Assembly: GCA_052389915.1 (NCBI GenBank)
Contig: JBQTHL010000014.1
Coordinates: 319,120 to 383,119 of the forward strand
DNA length: 64,000 nucleotides
DNA from: Panacagrimonas sp052389915
GTDB taxonomy: Bacteria > Pseudomonadota > Gammaproteobacteria > Nevskiales > Nevskiaceae
Direction of reading: 5' to 3'
Position numbers and translations under genes: made by a program. The notes below the pieces were generated by a model. That model ran no database searches. It had not been told where the DNA came from and was given only the letters and a program-made list of their open reading frames with translations. Positions 36,115 to 45,073 of the stretch are shown piece after piece. The number at the start of each line of letters is the position of its first letter. The first letter of the stretch is position 1.

Positions 36115-37700
36115 GAGGCTGGCCTCTTCTCGCCGTCCTCATTGCCCTGCCAACCCTGCTGCCGCTTGCGGCGGCGCTGATGTCTTTTACGCGGCTCGAC
36201 GCGGAGCTGTGGTCGCATCTTTCAACCTATGTCCTGCCCCAGGTTCTGCCTGACACCTTGGCTCTGCTGGCCGGCGTGAGCCTGGGTGTCAGCGTGATCG
36301 GCACCGGCCTTGCGGTGCTGGTAAGCCTGTTCGATTTTCCTGGGCGCCGCTTCTTTGCATGGGCTCTGTTGCTGCCACTGGCAATGCCCGCTTACGTACT
36401 GGCTACAGTGTTCGTCGGCAGTCTCGACTACGCCGGTGGCGTCGCGACTTGGCTGCGTGCGCACGGCTTGAATCTGCCCGAGCTACGCAACGGCCTGGGT
36501 GCGACCCTGGTGCTGATCGCCGCGCTCTACCCTTACGTTTATCTGGTCGTACGCAGCAGCCTCGCGTCACAGGGCGCGCGCGTGCTTGAAGCCGCGCGCT
36601 CGCTGGGCCTGTCGCCCCTGCAATCGATTCTGCGAGTCGCGCTGCCGCTTGCAGCACCCGCCATCGCCGCCGGCACCTTGCTGGCCGCGATGGAAACGCT
36701 CGCCGACTTCGGCACGGTGGCCGCCTTCAATTACGACACCTTCACCAGCGCGATCTACAAGGCCTGGTTCTCGCTCTTCTCCATCGACGCCGCGCTGCAA
36801 CTCGCGGGCGTGCTACTGGCCTTGGTGCTGGTGCTCTTGATTCTGCAAAGCCGCACGCAGACTTCGCGGCGCGTCGCAGTGTCTGGACCGCAGGCGGCGC
36901 GCTTGCCGCTGCATGGGTTTCGCGCCGTCGCTGCGATGCTAGTCTGCACCGTGATTCTGCTGCTCGCCTTCCTTGCTCCGGCTACGCAATTGCTGGTCTG
37001 GTCGTGGCGGCATCTGGCCGACTTCGACGCACGCATGACACTGTCCGCATTCAATTCGCTACGCCTGGGCCTGCTGGCCGCGGTGTTGGTAGTGATCGGT
37101 GCGAGCTTGCTCGGTTACGCCGCGCGTCGCGCCCCGGGCAAGGTCGTGCAGACCGCGACGCGCGTGGCCACGCTCGGCTACGCGCTGCCCGGCGCGCTGC
37201 TTGCCGTGGGTCTGTTCGTACCCCTGGCTGCGATTGCGCGACAACTCAACGAGCGGTTCGAAACGGGTCTGGCGCTACAAGGCGGACTCGCGTTGATGTT
37301 GCTGGCCTACTCGGTGCGATTCATGGCTGTGGCTCATGCGCCGGTAGTCGCGGGTCTTGCGCGCATACGGCCCAGCCTCGACGAGGCCGCGCAACTGGCC
37401 GGCGTCACCGGTCTGCGCCAGTTGCGGCGCGTACACCTGCCCTTGCTGCGGCCGGGGCTTGCAGCCGCGTGTGCGCTGGTTCTGGTTGATGTGATGAAGG
37501 AAATGCCGATCACGCTGATGACGCGCCCTTTCGGCTGGGACACGTTGGCAGTGCGCGTGTTCGAACTCACCAGCGAGGGCGAGTGGCAACGCGCCTCCTT
37601 GCCTTCGCTCGTCATCGTCATCGCCGGGCTGATACCGGTCGTGTGGCTGACCCGGCAGATGGATCAACGGACCCAAGCGAGCGATGGACCTGCAACTTGA
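36111..37700 (+). CDS. fbpB: Ferric iron ABC transporter, fused permease
   Basis: 529 residues with about 12 membrane segments, two tandem binding-protein-dependent permease modules as in FbpB/SfuB. EAA-loop motifs appear twice: EAARSLGLSPLQSILRVALP near residue 165 and EAAQLAGVTGLRQLRRVHLP near 425, where the ATPase docks. GTG start overlaps fbpA; the end overlaps fbpC by 17 bp. Confidence 0.92.
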   Translation: MRGWPLLAVLIALPTLLPLAAALMSFTRLDAELWSHLSTYVLPQVLPDTLALLAGVSLGVSVIGTGLAVLVSLFDFPGRRFFAWALLLPLAMPAYVLATVFVGSLDYAGGVATWLRAHGLNLPELRNGLGATLVLIAALYPYVYLVVRSSLASQGARVLEAARSLGLSPLQSILRVALPLAAPAIAAGTLLAAMETLADFGTVAAFNYDTFTSAIYKAWFSLFSIDAALQLAGVLLALVLVLLILQSRTQTSRRVAVSGPQAARLPLHGFRAVAAMLVCTVILLLAFLAPATQLLVWSWRHLADFDARMTLSAFNSLRLGLLAAVLVVIGASLLGYAARRAPGKVVQTATRVATLGYALPGALLAVGLFVPLAAIARQLNERFETGLALQGGLALMLLAYSVRFMAVAHAPVVAGLARIRPSLDEAAQLAGVTGLRQLRRVHLPLLRPGLAAACALVLVDVMKEMPITLMTRPFGWDTLAVRVFELTSEGEWQRASLPSLVIVIAGLIPVVWLTRQMDQRTQASDGPAT

Positions 37701-38727
37701 ATCCATCCGCGCCGGCTACGGCGCCGTCACGGTGCTGCACTCCTTGAGCCTGCACCTTGCACCGGGACAGATCGGCTGCCTGCTCGGTCCCTCGGGTTGC
37801 GGCAAAACCACTGCGCTGCGCGCCATCGCCGGATTCGAGCCCATCAGCGCCGGCAGCATTCGGAGCGAAGCCGGTGTGCTAAGCGAAGCCGGCCATCGCG
37901 TGCCACCGGAGCGCCGCGGGATCGGCATGGTGTTTCAGGATCTGGCACTGATGCCGCACCTGGACGTGGCATCCAACATCGCGTTCGGCCTGCATCGGCA
38001 AGCGCGCAGCGAACGCGCGACGCGCGTCACCGAGTTACTGGAACTGATTGGTATGCAGGACTCGTCGCGTGCCTTCCCGCACGAACTCTCCGGCGGGCAG
38101 CAGCAGCGCGTGGCGCTGGCGCGCGCGCTCGCACCCAGGCCGCGCCTCATTCTCCTGGACGAGCCGTTTTCCGCGCTCGACGTGGAACTGCGCGAGCGCC
38201 TGTCGCAGGACGTGCGCAAGATTCTTCAGCACGAACGCATGACCGCGCTGCTGGTCACGCACAGCCAGCTCGAAGCCTTCGCCATGTGCGATGTCATCGG
38301 CGTGATCCGCGCAGGCCGGCTGCATCAGTGGGATAGCGCCTACAACCTCTATCACCGGCCAGCGGATCGCTTCGTGGCCGACTTCATCGGCGAAGGACGC
38401 CTGATGCCCGGCCTGCGCCGTGCCGATGGCTCGGTTGAGATCGAACTGGGCGTGTTGCCTGCGCGCAACGGCCCGCTTCATTCCGGAACCGTAGACGTGC
38501 TGCTGCGGCCGGATGACGTGATGCACGACGACAGCAGCCCCATTACCGCCGCCGTCATGGCGCGTGCATTCCGCGGTGCCGAGTTCCTCTATACGCTGCG
38601 GCTCGACTCCGGTCGTGAAGTGTTATCGCTGGTGCCGAGCCACCACGATCACGCCATCGGCTGCCGCATCGGCATCCGGTTGGACGTGGAGCATGTGATT
38701 GCGTTCGATGCGGCGTCTGGCAATTGA
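37684..38727 (+). CDS. fbpC: Ferric iron ABC transporter, ATP-binding protein
   Basis: 347 residues. Walker A GPSGCGKTT (35-43), signature LSGGQQQRVALARAL, Walker B LILLDEPFSALD, H-loop LLVTHSQ. The C-terminal 110 residues form the TOBE-like regulatory domain (VDVLLRPDDVMHDDSSP) of FbpC/CysA/PotA ATPases. It completes a three-gene ferric uptake operon. Confidence 0.93.
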   Translation: MDLQLESIRAGYGAVTVLHSLSLHLAPGQIGCLLGPSGCGKTTALRAIAGFEPISAGSIRSEAGVLSEAGHRVPPERRGIGMVFQDLALMPHLDVASNIAFGLHRQARSERATRVTELLELIGMQDSSRAFPHELSGGQQQRVALARALAPRPRLILLDEPFSALDVELRERLSQDVRKILQHERMTALLVTHSQLEAFAMCDVIGVIRAGRLHQWDSAYNLYHRPADRFVADFIGEGRLMPGLRRADGSVEIELGVLPARNGPLHSGTVDVLLRPDDVMHDDSSPITAAVMARAFRGAEFLYTLRLDSGREVLSLVPSHHDHAIGCRIGIRLDVEHVIAFDAASGN

Positions 38728-38842
38728 GATCGCTTCCAGTTGATTCGCGGTAGAAGATTCCGAAGAATCCCCTCCGGACGGGTAGGGCAAAGAACCCAGA
38801 CGCTGCGGCACAATCCGGTCATAACCAAAGGAGGAGAACCAG

Positions 38843-40495
38843 ATGCTCGCGCAAGCCAAGGGCCGCACCGATATTCCGCTGCTGGAACAGACCATCGGCG
38901 AGAACTTCGAAGCCACTGTCCGTAAATTTCCGGACAACGAAGCACTGGTGATGCCGCACCAGAACATCCGCTGGACCTACCGCCGCCTCAACGAGCAGGT
39001 GGATCGCGTCGCACGCGGCCTGCTCGCGCGCGGCTTGAACAAGGGCGACCGCGTCGGCGTGTGGGCACCCAATCTGGTCGAGTGGGTGCTGGCGCAGTAC
39101 GCCACCGCCAAGCTCGGCGTGATTCAGGTCAACATCAATCCGGCTTATCGCGCCAACGAGCTGGCCTATGCACTGCGCCAGTCGGGTTGTCGCACGATCA
39201 TCGCGGCACGACGCTTCAAGACCAGCGACTACGTGAAGATGCTCGGCGACATTCGCGGCGAGTGTCCCGAGCTGACGGACGTGATCTTCATAGACGATCC
39301 GGGTCAGCCCGGCGATTGGGCGAAGCTGCTTGCCGACGGTGAGAAGATTCCTGCTTCAGCCGTGGCGTCGCGCCTAGCGCAACTCAAGCCTAACGATCCG
39401 ATCAACATCCAGTACACCTCCGGCACCACCGGCGCGCCCAAGGGCGCAACGCTGTCTCACCGCAACATTCTCAACAACGCCTACTTCACCGGCGTGACCA
39501 TGCGCCTCTCCGAACAGGATCGCTACTGCGTGCCGGTTCCGTTCTACCACTGCGCCGGCATGGTCTGCGGCAACCTCGTATGCACGGTATTCGGCGCGAC
39601 CATCGTCGTGCCGGCGGCCGCGTTCGACCCGGGCGAGACGCTCAAGGCCCTCGCCCAGGAGCGCTGCGCCGGCAGCATGTGTGTGCCGACCATGCACATC
39701 GCGATGCTCGCGCACGCGGACTTCGAAAAGACCGACAAGTCGTCTTTGCGTACCGGCGCCATCGGCGGGTCGCCCTGCCCGATCGAGGTGATGAAGCGGC
39801 TGGTCACGGACTTTCACATGCCCGAGATCACCATCGTCTACGGCATGACCGAGACCTCTCCAGTCTCCGCGCAGACCGGCGGCGACGACCCTATCGACAA
39901 ACGAGTCGGCAGCGTCGGGCGCGTGCATCCACACCTGGAGATTCGCATCGTCAATCCCGACACAGGCGAGGTCTGCCAGCACGGTGAGACCGGCGAATTC
40001 CAGACCCGCGGGTACTCGGTGATGCTCGGCTACTGGAACGACGAGAAGAAGACCAGGGAAGCCATCACCCCCGAAGGCTGGATGCGCACCGGCGATCTCG
40101 GCGTGATGGACGAGCTGGGCTACGTCAACATCGTCGGCCGCATCAAGGACATGATCATCCGCGGCGGCGAGAACGTGTATCCACGCGAGATCGAGGAGTT
40201 CCTCTACGGCCATCCGGACATTCGCGACGTGCAGATCATCGGCGTGCCGGACGAGAAGTTCGGCGAGGAAGTGATGGCCTGCGTGATGATGAAAGACGGC
40301 CGTCCGCCACTGACGCTGGAAGGGATGAAGGTCTTCTGCAAAGACCAGCTCGCGCACTACAAGATTCCGCGCTACCTCGACGTGGTGACCGAGTACCCGA
40401 TGACCGTCACCGGCAAGGTGCGGAAAGTCGAGATGCGCGAGCAGGCGGTGAAGAAGCTGGGGCTGGAGAAAGCAGCGGCGATCAGGACGGCGTAG
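38843..40495 (+). CDS. Fatty-acyl-CoA synthetase (AMP-binding family)
   Basis: 550 residues. Activates a carboxylic acid to acyl-AMP and then acyl-CoA. P-loop YTSGTTGAPKGATLSH, A5 motif YGMTETSPVS, GWMRTGDLG and GRIKDMIIRGGENVYPREIE are canonical. The C-terminal lysine is in MTVTGKVRK. GGAGGAG lies 8 nt before the ATG. Related to medium/long-chain FadD-like enzymes; chain length cannot be told. No close operon partner. Confidence 0.9.
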   Translation: MLAQAKGRTDIPLLEQTIGENFEATVRKFPDNEALVMPHQNIRWTYRRLNEQVDRVARGLLARGLNKGDRVGVWAPNLVEWVLAQYATAKLGVIQVNINPAYRANELAYALRQSGCRTIIAARRFKTSDYVKMLGDIRGECPELTDVIFIDDPGQPGDWAKLLADGEKIPASAVASRLAQLKPNDPINIQYTSGTTGAPKGATLSHRNILNNAYFTGVTMRLSEQDRYCVPVPFYHCAGMVCGNLVCTVFGATIVVPAAAFDPGETLKALAQERCAGSMCVPTMHIAMLAHADFEKTDKSSLRTGAIGGSPCPIEVMKRLVTDFHMPEITIVYGMTETSPVSAQTGGDDPIDKRVGSVGRVHPHLEIRIVNPDTGEVCQHGETGEFQTRGYSVMLGYWNDEKKTREAITPEGWMRTGDLGVMDELGYVNIVGRIKDMIIRGGENVYPREIEEFLYGHPDIRDVQIIGVPDEKFGEEVMACVMMKDGRPPLTLEGMKVFCKDQLAHYKIPRYLDVVTEYPMTVTGKVRKVEMREQAVKKLGLEKAAAIRTA

Positions 40496-40510
40496 CTGTC
40501 GATGGGCAGT

Positions 40511-40549
40511 AGGCGGGTCAGGAGCGGCTGTTCGCGCCTTAACCCGCCG
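40511..40549. repeat. Hairpin repeat left of the TIR-like gene
   Basis: Opens GGCGGGTCA and closes TTAACCCGCC, an inverted repeat with a 20-nt middle. The same opening and closing sequences recur at 41513-41545. Confidence 0.65.
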
Positions 40550-40610
40550 ACTCCGCGAAAGGTGGGTTACCCGATGAACCTGCTAACCCTCCCTCGGGCT
40601 ACCCGAATTA

Positions 40611-41360
40611 CTAGAATGGAATCTCGTCTTTGTTGAGCAGGAACTTGCTCTTGTTGGCGATGATCCAGGACCACCCAGTCTCGGTGAGTGAATATCCAGT
40701 GTAGTAATCGCCGTTTCCATCTTGATGTTGGCCCGTTTCGATAAACCTCTTCATGGAAAGGCTTTTTAGCGAAATCATTGTTGCCATCTTCGTAAAGCCG
40801 CTTGTCTCCATGTCGCGCTTAATCTGCCAAGTGGACGCGTTGTCGTCCTCATGGTTGATGTTTTCGGCCAAAGCTGCCAATGCGACGATCTCGTGCTGTT
40901 CTAGGCCCTCGACCTTCGAAACCTTCGACATCTCAGATATGTTCGTCAGTAACTCTGATTTACTGAGATAGGCTTTTATCTTTGTCGTTATCGCCGATTC
41001 CAAACTCTTGAAATCTCCCGGAGCGGTCGTCTGATACCTGATGATTGACCTGTGCTGTACATCGAACGGGAACTTTGTAGTTCGCTCTGTGGAGCAAACG
41101 AGAACGACCTCTTTGTTGCACGCAATGGCGTAGCCGAGCTCGAACCAGACGTTAGGGTTGTCTAGAGTGATCTCTGCCAAGCAGATACTGGCGTCACGAA
41201 TGCCCTTCTCGATCTCGTTGATTGGGACGCTCACGCTCGGATCCTGATCGACGCGGTAAGGCATTAGTCCTGCGGCCTGGATTGCAGGCGCAAAGACTTC
41301 GGCATATCGCTTGTCGAACGCTGCACCGTCGAAGGGTTGCATCACGAAGCATGTGGACAT
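40611..41360 (-). CDS. TIR-like / nucleotide-binding domain protein, possible defence gene
   Basis: 249 residues. The N-terminal 90 residues resemble TIR-like or nucleoside deoxyribosyltransferase-like folds: STCFVMQPFDG, DPSVSVPINEIEKGIRDASICLAEIT and the motif DNPNVWFELGYAIA, where Glu74 sits at the position of the catalytic Glu of bacterial TIR NAD hydrolases. The rest (110-249) is a helical domain without a name, perhaps winged-helix at the end. ATG 41360 has GGAGAG upstream. GC is visibly lower than neighbours, which suggests acquisition. Family placement is by motif only; an ordinary metabolic glycosidase is possible. Confidence 0.65.
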   Translation of the reverse strand: MSTCFVMQPFDGAAFDKRYAEVFAPAIQAAGLMPYRVDQDPSVSVPINEIEKGIRDASICLAEITLDNPNVWFELGYAIACNKEVVLVCSTERTTKFPFDVQHRSIIRYQTTAPGDFKSLESAITTKIKAYLSKSELLTNISEMSKVSKVEGLEQHEIVALAALAENINHEDDNASTWQIKRDMETSGFTKMATMISLKSLSMKRFIETGQHQDGNGDYYTGYSLTETGWSWIIANKSKFLLNKDEIPF

Positions 41361-41512
41361 CAATGATTCTCTCCATTAGGCCCAACGCCAGCGAGTGTAG
41401 CGTGCGCACCGCACACGATTTCCTTCACATCGAGAATCGACGCACTGCAGCCTCTGATCGAGCGCGCAATCGCGAATTCCGAGGATTACGCATTGAGGAG
41501 AGTAGATACAAG

Positions 41513-41545
41513 GGCGGGTCATCGGCCTCATCGCGTAACCCGCCT
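41513..41545. repeat. Hairpin repeat right of the TIR-like gene
   Basis: Opens GGCGGGTCA and closes GTAACCCGCC, same family as 40511-40549. The pair brackets the TIR-like gene about 0.97 kb apart. Confidence 0.65.
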
Positions 41546-41568
41546 TACTTTGGCTGCATCCCTACTTC

Positions 41569-42763
41569 CTACCCCGAATCCGCCTCCGCCTCCGGCCACA
41601 AACGCGGAAACAGAAACCGCAGGCTCTTGAGTGGCACCGAGAAAGACACCGCCGCGCGCGAGCTGGGCGCAGTGAGCACGCCGTAGTCGAGCAGGCTGGC
41701 GAGCACACGGCGCGCCATGCGTTCGGGCAGGCCGGTCATGGCCATGAAGCGGCCGCGTTCGAGTGGCCCGGCGATGGCGACGTAGTGCAGCGCTTCGGCG
41801 GCCTCCACCTTGACCACTGATTTTTCGACGCCAAAGGTCCAGGGGTGCGCGGCGAGGTAGGTCAGCAAATCGGCGATGCGATCGCGCAGGGCGCGCAGTT
41901 GCAGCAGGCCGCTCATGAAGCGCGACTGGTCGATGCATCATTCGAGGAACCAGGCGGCGAACGCGACCAGTTATTCCTGCGACAGCGGGCCACGTCCGTC
42001 CAGGTCGTTGCGACGCGGCAGGTCGGCATTGTTGAGCAGGGCGTAGTAGCGCTCCTGTTCGCGCGCCATGCCGCGCATGACCGACCACAGGCCCTGCGTG
42101 ATGCCGAGACGATGCAATGCGAGGTGCGAGTGCAGCCGCGCGCTGCGGCCGTTGCCGTCGATGAAGGGGTGAATCCAGTTGAGCCGGTGGATGGGCGCAG
42201 GCAATGCCGATCAGCGGCATCTCGATGCCGCGCAACTCGCCGTAGCGCCTGGCCCATTCGTCCAGCGGCACGAGGATGTCGGATGGCGGCGGCGCGTGGT
42301 GCTGGCCAACGATGCGTTCGTCGCTGCGCAGTTGGCCCGGTTGAATCAGCTTGCCGTCTTCGGTCAGTCGCTCCGCCTCGGGCAGGCGTCGGTACAGCGC
42401 GGTGTGAATCGTGCTGACACTGTCGGCGCTGAACGCAGCGGACGCCGGAGATTGGATTTCGAGTTCTTCCTCGGCCTGCATGTGAGCCAGCGCCAGACGC
42501 TGCTTGACCGCTTCGCGACGGTTGCGATTCCACTGCTTGTGCAGCGCGCGGTCGATGTCGGCCGGCCGCGTGTTCTGGCCTTCGATCTTGTTGGTGTAGT
42601 ACGAATTCATCGCGCACAGGCGCGAGCGCAGCGTGTCGATTAGGCTGGGGCCGGACAGCGATGACAAGCCGTGCGCATCCTGCACCATCGCCGCGGCACG
42701 TTCGCGCAGCGGCCTCAGCACCCGTTCTTCGGGCATCGGCAGTTGGAAAGCGAAAGGGATCAC
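41569..42763 (-). pseudogene. Disrupted Fic-family AMPylase gene
   Basis: Read on the minus strand from a GTG at 42763. The N-terminal part carries the inhibitory-helix motif TNKIEGQ (class II Fic). The frame breaks near 42193, where one extra C in CATCCACC replaces the expected CATCACC; the core motif HPFIDGNGRSAR continues in the next frame. That frame then has stop codons TAA (41971-41973) and TGA (about 41938-41940) before the C-terminal winged-helix part resumes (41916-41569). Fic proteins AMPylate targets. The lesions mean no full product is expected. Confidence 0.85.
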
Positions 42764-42788
42764 GACAGCGCCGGACCTTGATAAGGAG

Positions 42789-42851
42789 GTTCGGCGGACA
42801 GTTCGGCGGACGGTTCAACTGGCCGTTAAAGCCAAATTTAATGTGGCTTTA
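42789..42851. promoter_or_regulatory. Operator-like repeats upstream of the fic gene
   Basis: Two direct copies of a 12-mer, GTTCGGCGGAC plus A or G (42789-42812), and then an 8-bp dyad TAAAGCCA/TGGCTTTA with an AT-rich 9-nt centre (42827-42851). The layout suits an autoregulatory site before the broken fic gene. Confidence 0.4.
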
Positions 42852-42910
42852 CTCGAATTACGATAGTCGTCTGCGGACAGTTTGAGAGCGGCCGGTTTTG
42901 GGGTAGGCGA

Positions 42911-43465
42911 CTACCACCGGAAGTTCGGCAGCGGACTCTGCGGATGCCGCACCATGTAACTGCCGATCACCGGGAACAGCGCGCGCGGGTAGAACGTATG
43001 CAGCGGCAGTGCGCCGCGCACTTCGCGCAGCCAGTCGCGTGGAATGCCGAAGCTGACCAGGCCGAACGAGACATCCAGCCAGTCGGCCTGACGCATCGCT
43101 TCCACCAAGTTGGCGTACGCGCCGCGATAGGGCGTGATCTTGTGATGCATCTCGATCATGAGGCGCACGGGCTCGGCCCACTCCTCGCGGCCGATGGACT
43201 TGAGGTGCTCGACCGCAAGCGCCGCGGACGAGCCGAGATAATCCAGCGTGCGTTGCGGGAATACGGTGACGTCGTGAAAGGCCAGCGCGATGTCGCAGAT
43301 TTCGCGCCGGTGCGGCTCGTCTGCGCTCACGTACAGGATGGCGTTGAGCATGCGCAGGCAGTGGCTGCGGTAGCCGAGGAAATCGCTGGGCCGCGGGAAA
43401 GTGTGGGCGTAAGGCTGGATAAGGCGTTCCAGTTCGGGGCTTGAGGTGATGACGGCGGGCGTCAT
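42911..43465 (-). CDS. HD-domain phosphohydrolase-like protein
   Basis: 184 residues from ATG at 43465 (MTPAVITSSPELERLIQPY); a longer frame to 43606 lacks support. The HD metal-binding pair is in LAFHDVTVFPQRTLDYLG; further His residues (MHHKITPY) could complete the site. Substrate unknown; relatives are cyanamide-hydratase-like or nucleotide phosphohydrolases. It is 46 bp after the AhpD-like gene and probably in its transcript, under the divergent LysR regulator. Confidence 0.7.
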   Translation of the reverse strand: MTPAVITSSPELERLIQPYAHTFPRPSDFLGYRSHCLRMLNAILYVSADEPHRREICDIALAFHDVTVFPQRTLDYLGSSAALAVEHLKSIGREEWAEPVRLMIEMHHKITPYRGAYANLVEAMRQADWLDVSFGLVSFGIPRDWLREVRGALPLHTFYPRALFPVIGSYMVRHPQSPLPNFRW

Positions 43466-43511
43466 GAAGCTCACTTCTGAGTGGATGGATTGGAACTCGG
43501 GAATGGCTCGT

Positions 43512-43976
43512 TCAGGCCGCGCGGGCCAGTCTCGCCGTCGGGACCGCGCCCAGGCGCGCATCGCCAACGCAGACTCTGGGTTGCGGTCCAAACACCTCGC
43601 AAACATTGCGCACCACGCTACCCACCTCGGACGCTGCAGCGCGGGTGAAGCCGGCGGCGACCAGTTGCTTCGCTTCTTCCGGCTTTGTCGCGCCGTTCGC
43701 CACCACTACCGCACGCGTGTAGGCCGCGAGCGCTTGCAGACGCGAATCGATGGGCGCGAGAACCGGGCGACTGCGCAACCCGGCCACCGGGCCGATCTGG
43801 CTCTGAACCGCCGCCTGCTCGGCAGAACTCAGGTCGGAGTCGCGCCCAAACAAACCATCGCGACGGAAACCCTCTGCGAGGACAGCGCGGCTCAGACCGG
43901 TTGCGCCGCGGATGCCGGAACGAACTGGCCTGTCAGTCGCGGTAGTGGTGCTAAAAAACTCGGTAAAGAAGGACAT
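43512..43976 (-). CDS. AhpD/carboxymuconolactone-decarboxylase-like protein, degraded
   Basis: 154 residues with AGGAG 7 nt before the ATG. The segment LQALAAYTRAVVVANGATKPEEAKQ and LVAAGFTRAAASEV strongly recalls the second half of AhpD-like proteins, and DSDLSSAEQ the first. The expected middle with the CxxC redox pair and nearby His is missing; the region QSQIGPVAGLRSRPVLAP replaces it. The C-terminus is also unlike the family. It could be an inactive or eroded gene. It faces a LysR gene across 141 bp. Confidence 0.5.
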   Translation of the reverse strand: MSFFTEFFSTTTATDRPVRSGIRGATGLSRAVLAEGFRRDGLFGRDSDLSSAEQAAVQSQIGPVAGLRSRPVLAPIDSRLQALAAYTRAVVVANGATKPEEAKQLVAAGFTRAAASEVGSVVRNVCEVFGPQPRVCVGDARLGAVPTARLARAA

Positions 43977-44117
43977 GGCTGACTCCTGTTTCTTGCGTCC
44001 CGGAACTGTCCCGGCGCTTCATGGGACACATCGTGCTCCTGGCTTGCACGCAAAAACAGATGATCGCATCGCATTCCGAGATTGCGTTTTTGCACACCAA
44101 GCTCCATCGTGCCCGGC

Positions 44118-45026
44118 ATGGACTGGGACGATCTCCGCTATGTGCTTTCCATCGCCCGCGGCGGCGGCCTGGCAGCAGCGGCGCGCGAACTGAAAGTCAA
44201 CACGTCCAGCGTCTACCGCCGGCTCGAAGCGCTGGAGGCGCAACTCGAAGTGCGTTTGTTCGAGCGTCTGCGCAGCGGCTATCGACTCACCGAGCAGGGC
44301 GAGGCCCTGGCCGAGACGGCGCAGCGCATGGAGGTCGAAGCGCTGGCGGTGGAGCGCCTCGTACGCGGCACGGATCTGAAACTGGAAGGAAATATCCGCT
44401 TGAGCACCAGCGAGGCGGTGGCGCAATACCTGTTGCCGCCGCTGCTCGCGGAATTCCGTGACCAGTACCCCGGTGTGACCCTGGCCATCTCGGCAAACAA
44501 CCAGGTCGTGGACCTTACCCGGCGCGATGCCGACGTGGTGATTCGCGTCACGGCCACACCCCCGCCTCATCTGGTTGGGCGTAGCGTGGGCTTCATCGGC
44601 TTTGCGTCCTACGCCACGCCGGCCTACTTGGATCGCGCGGGTCGCGGCTTGCCGCTGGCGGACTACGAATGGATCGGTTTCGAAGGGCCAATGCTGCGCG
44701 TGCGCCAGGCCACGTGGATGTCGGAGCGGATTCCCGAGTCGCGCCAGATGCTGCGCTTCGATTCGTTTGGCGCGGCGAGCGAGGCGGTGCTCGCGGGCGT
44801 CGGCTGCGGCGCGCTGCCGTGCTTTGCGTCCGACCACGACCCGCGCCTGGAACGCCTGCCCGACAGTTACGTGAAGACCGATCTCCAGCTCTGGGTGTTG
44901 ACACATCCAGACCTGCGCAAGAGCGCCCGGATTCGCGCCTGCCTGCAATTCTTTGGCGCGCGGCTGAACGCGACGGGTGCGAGGCTGGAAGGCGAGCAGA
45001 GGGAGATCGGCGTCAGGGAAAGCTAG
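44118..45026 (+). CDS. LysR-family transcriptional regulator
   Basis: 302 residues from ATG at 44118 (MDWDDLRYVLSIARGGGL). The N-terminal winged helix-turn-helix has AARELKVNTSSVYRRLEALE, where serine-valine replaces the more usual pattern; the C-terminal co-inducer domain follows (GNIRLSTSEAVAQYLLPPLL). Divergent from the AhpD-like/HD pair, so those are its likely targets. Effector unknown. Confidence 0.9.
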   Translation: MDWDDLRYVLSIARGGGLAAAARELKVNTSSVYRRLEALEAQLEVRLFERLRSGYRLTEQGEALAETAQRMEVEALAVERLVRGTDLKLEGNIRLSTSEAVAQYLLPPLLAEFRDQYPGVTLAISANNQVVDLTRRDADVVIRVTATPPPHLVGRSVGFIGFASYATPAYLDRAGRGLPLADYEWIGFEGPMLRVRQATWMSERIPESRQMLRFDSFGAASEAVLAGVGCGALPCFASDHDPRLERLPDSYVKTDLQLWVLTHPDLRKSARIRACLQFFGARLNATGARLEGEQREIGVRES

Positions 45027-45073
45027 AGCCGTCGAGTGGCGCGCTTTTCGCGCACCGCCGACAATCGCGCGCT

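Noticed and set aside
41380..41386. GTTGGGC on the minus strand just before the TIR-like gene resembles an integron core site.
   Set aside because: No full attC structure follows the gene and no integron integrase is in the window; a 7-mer match is not enough.
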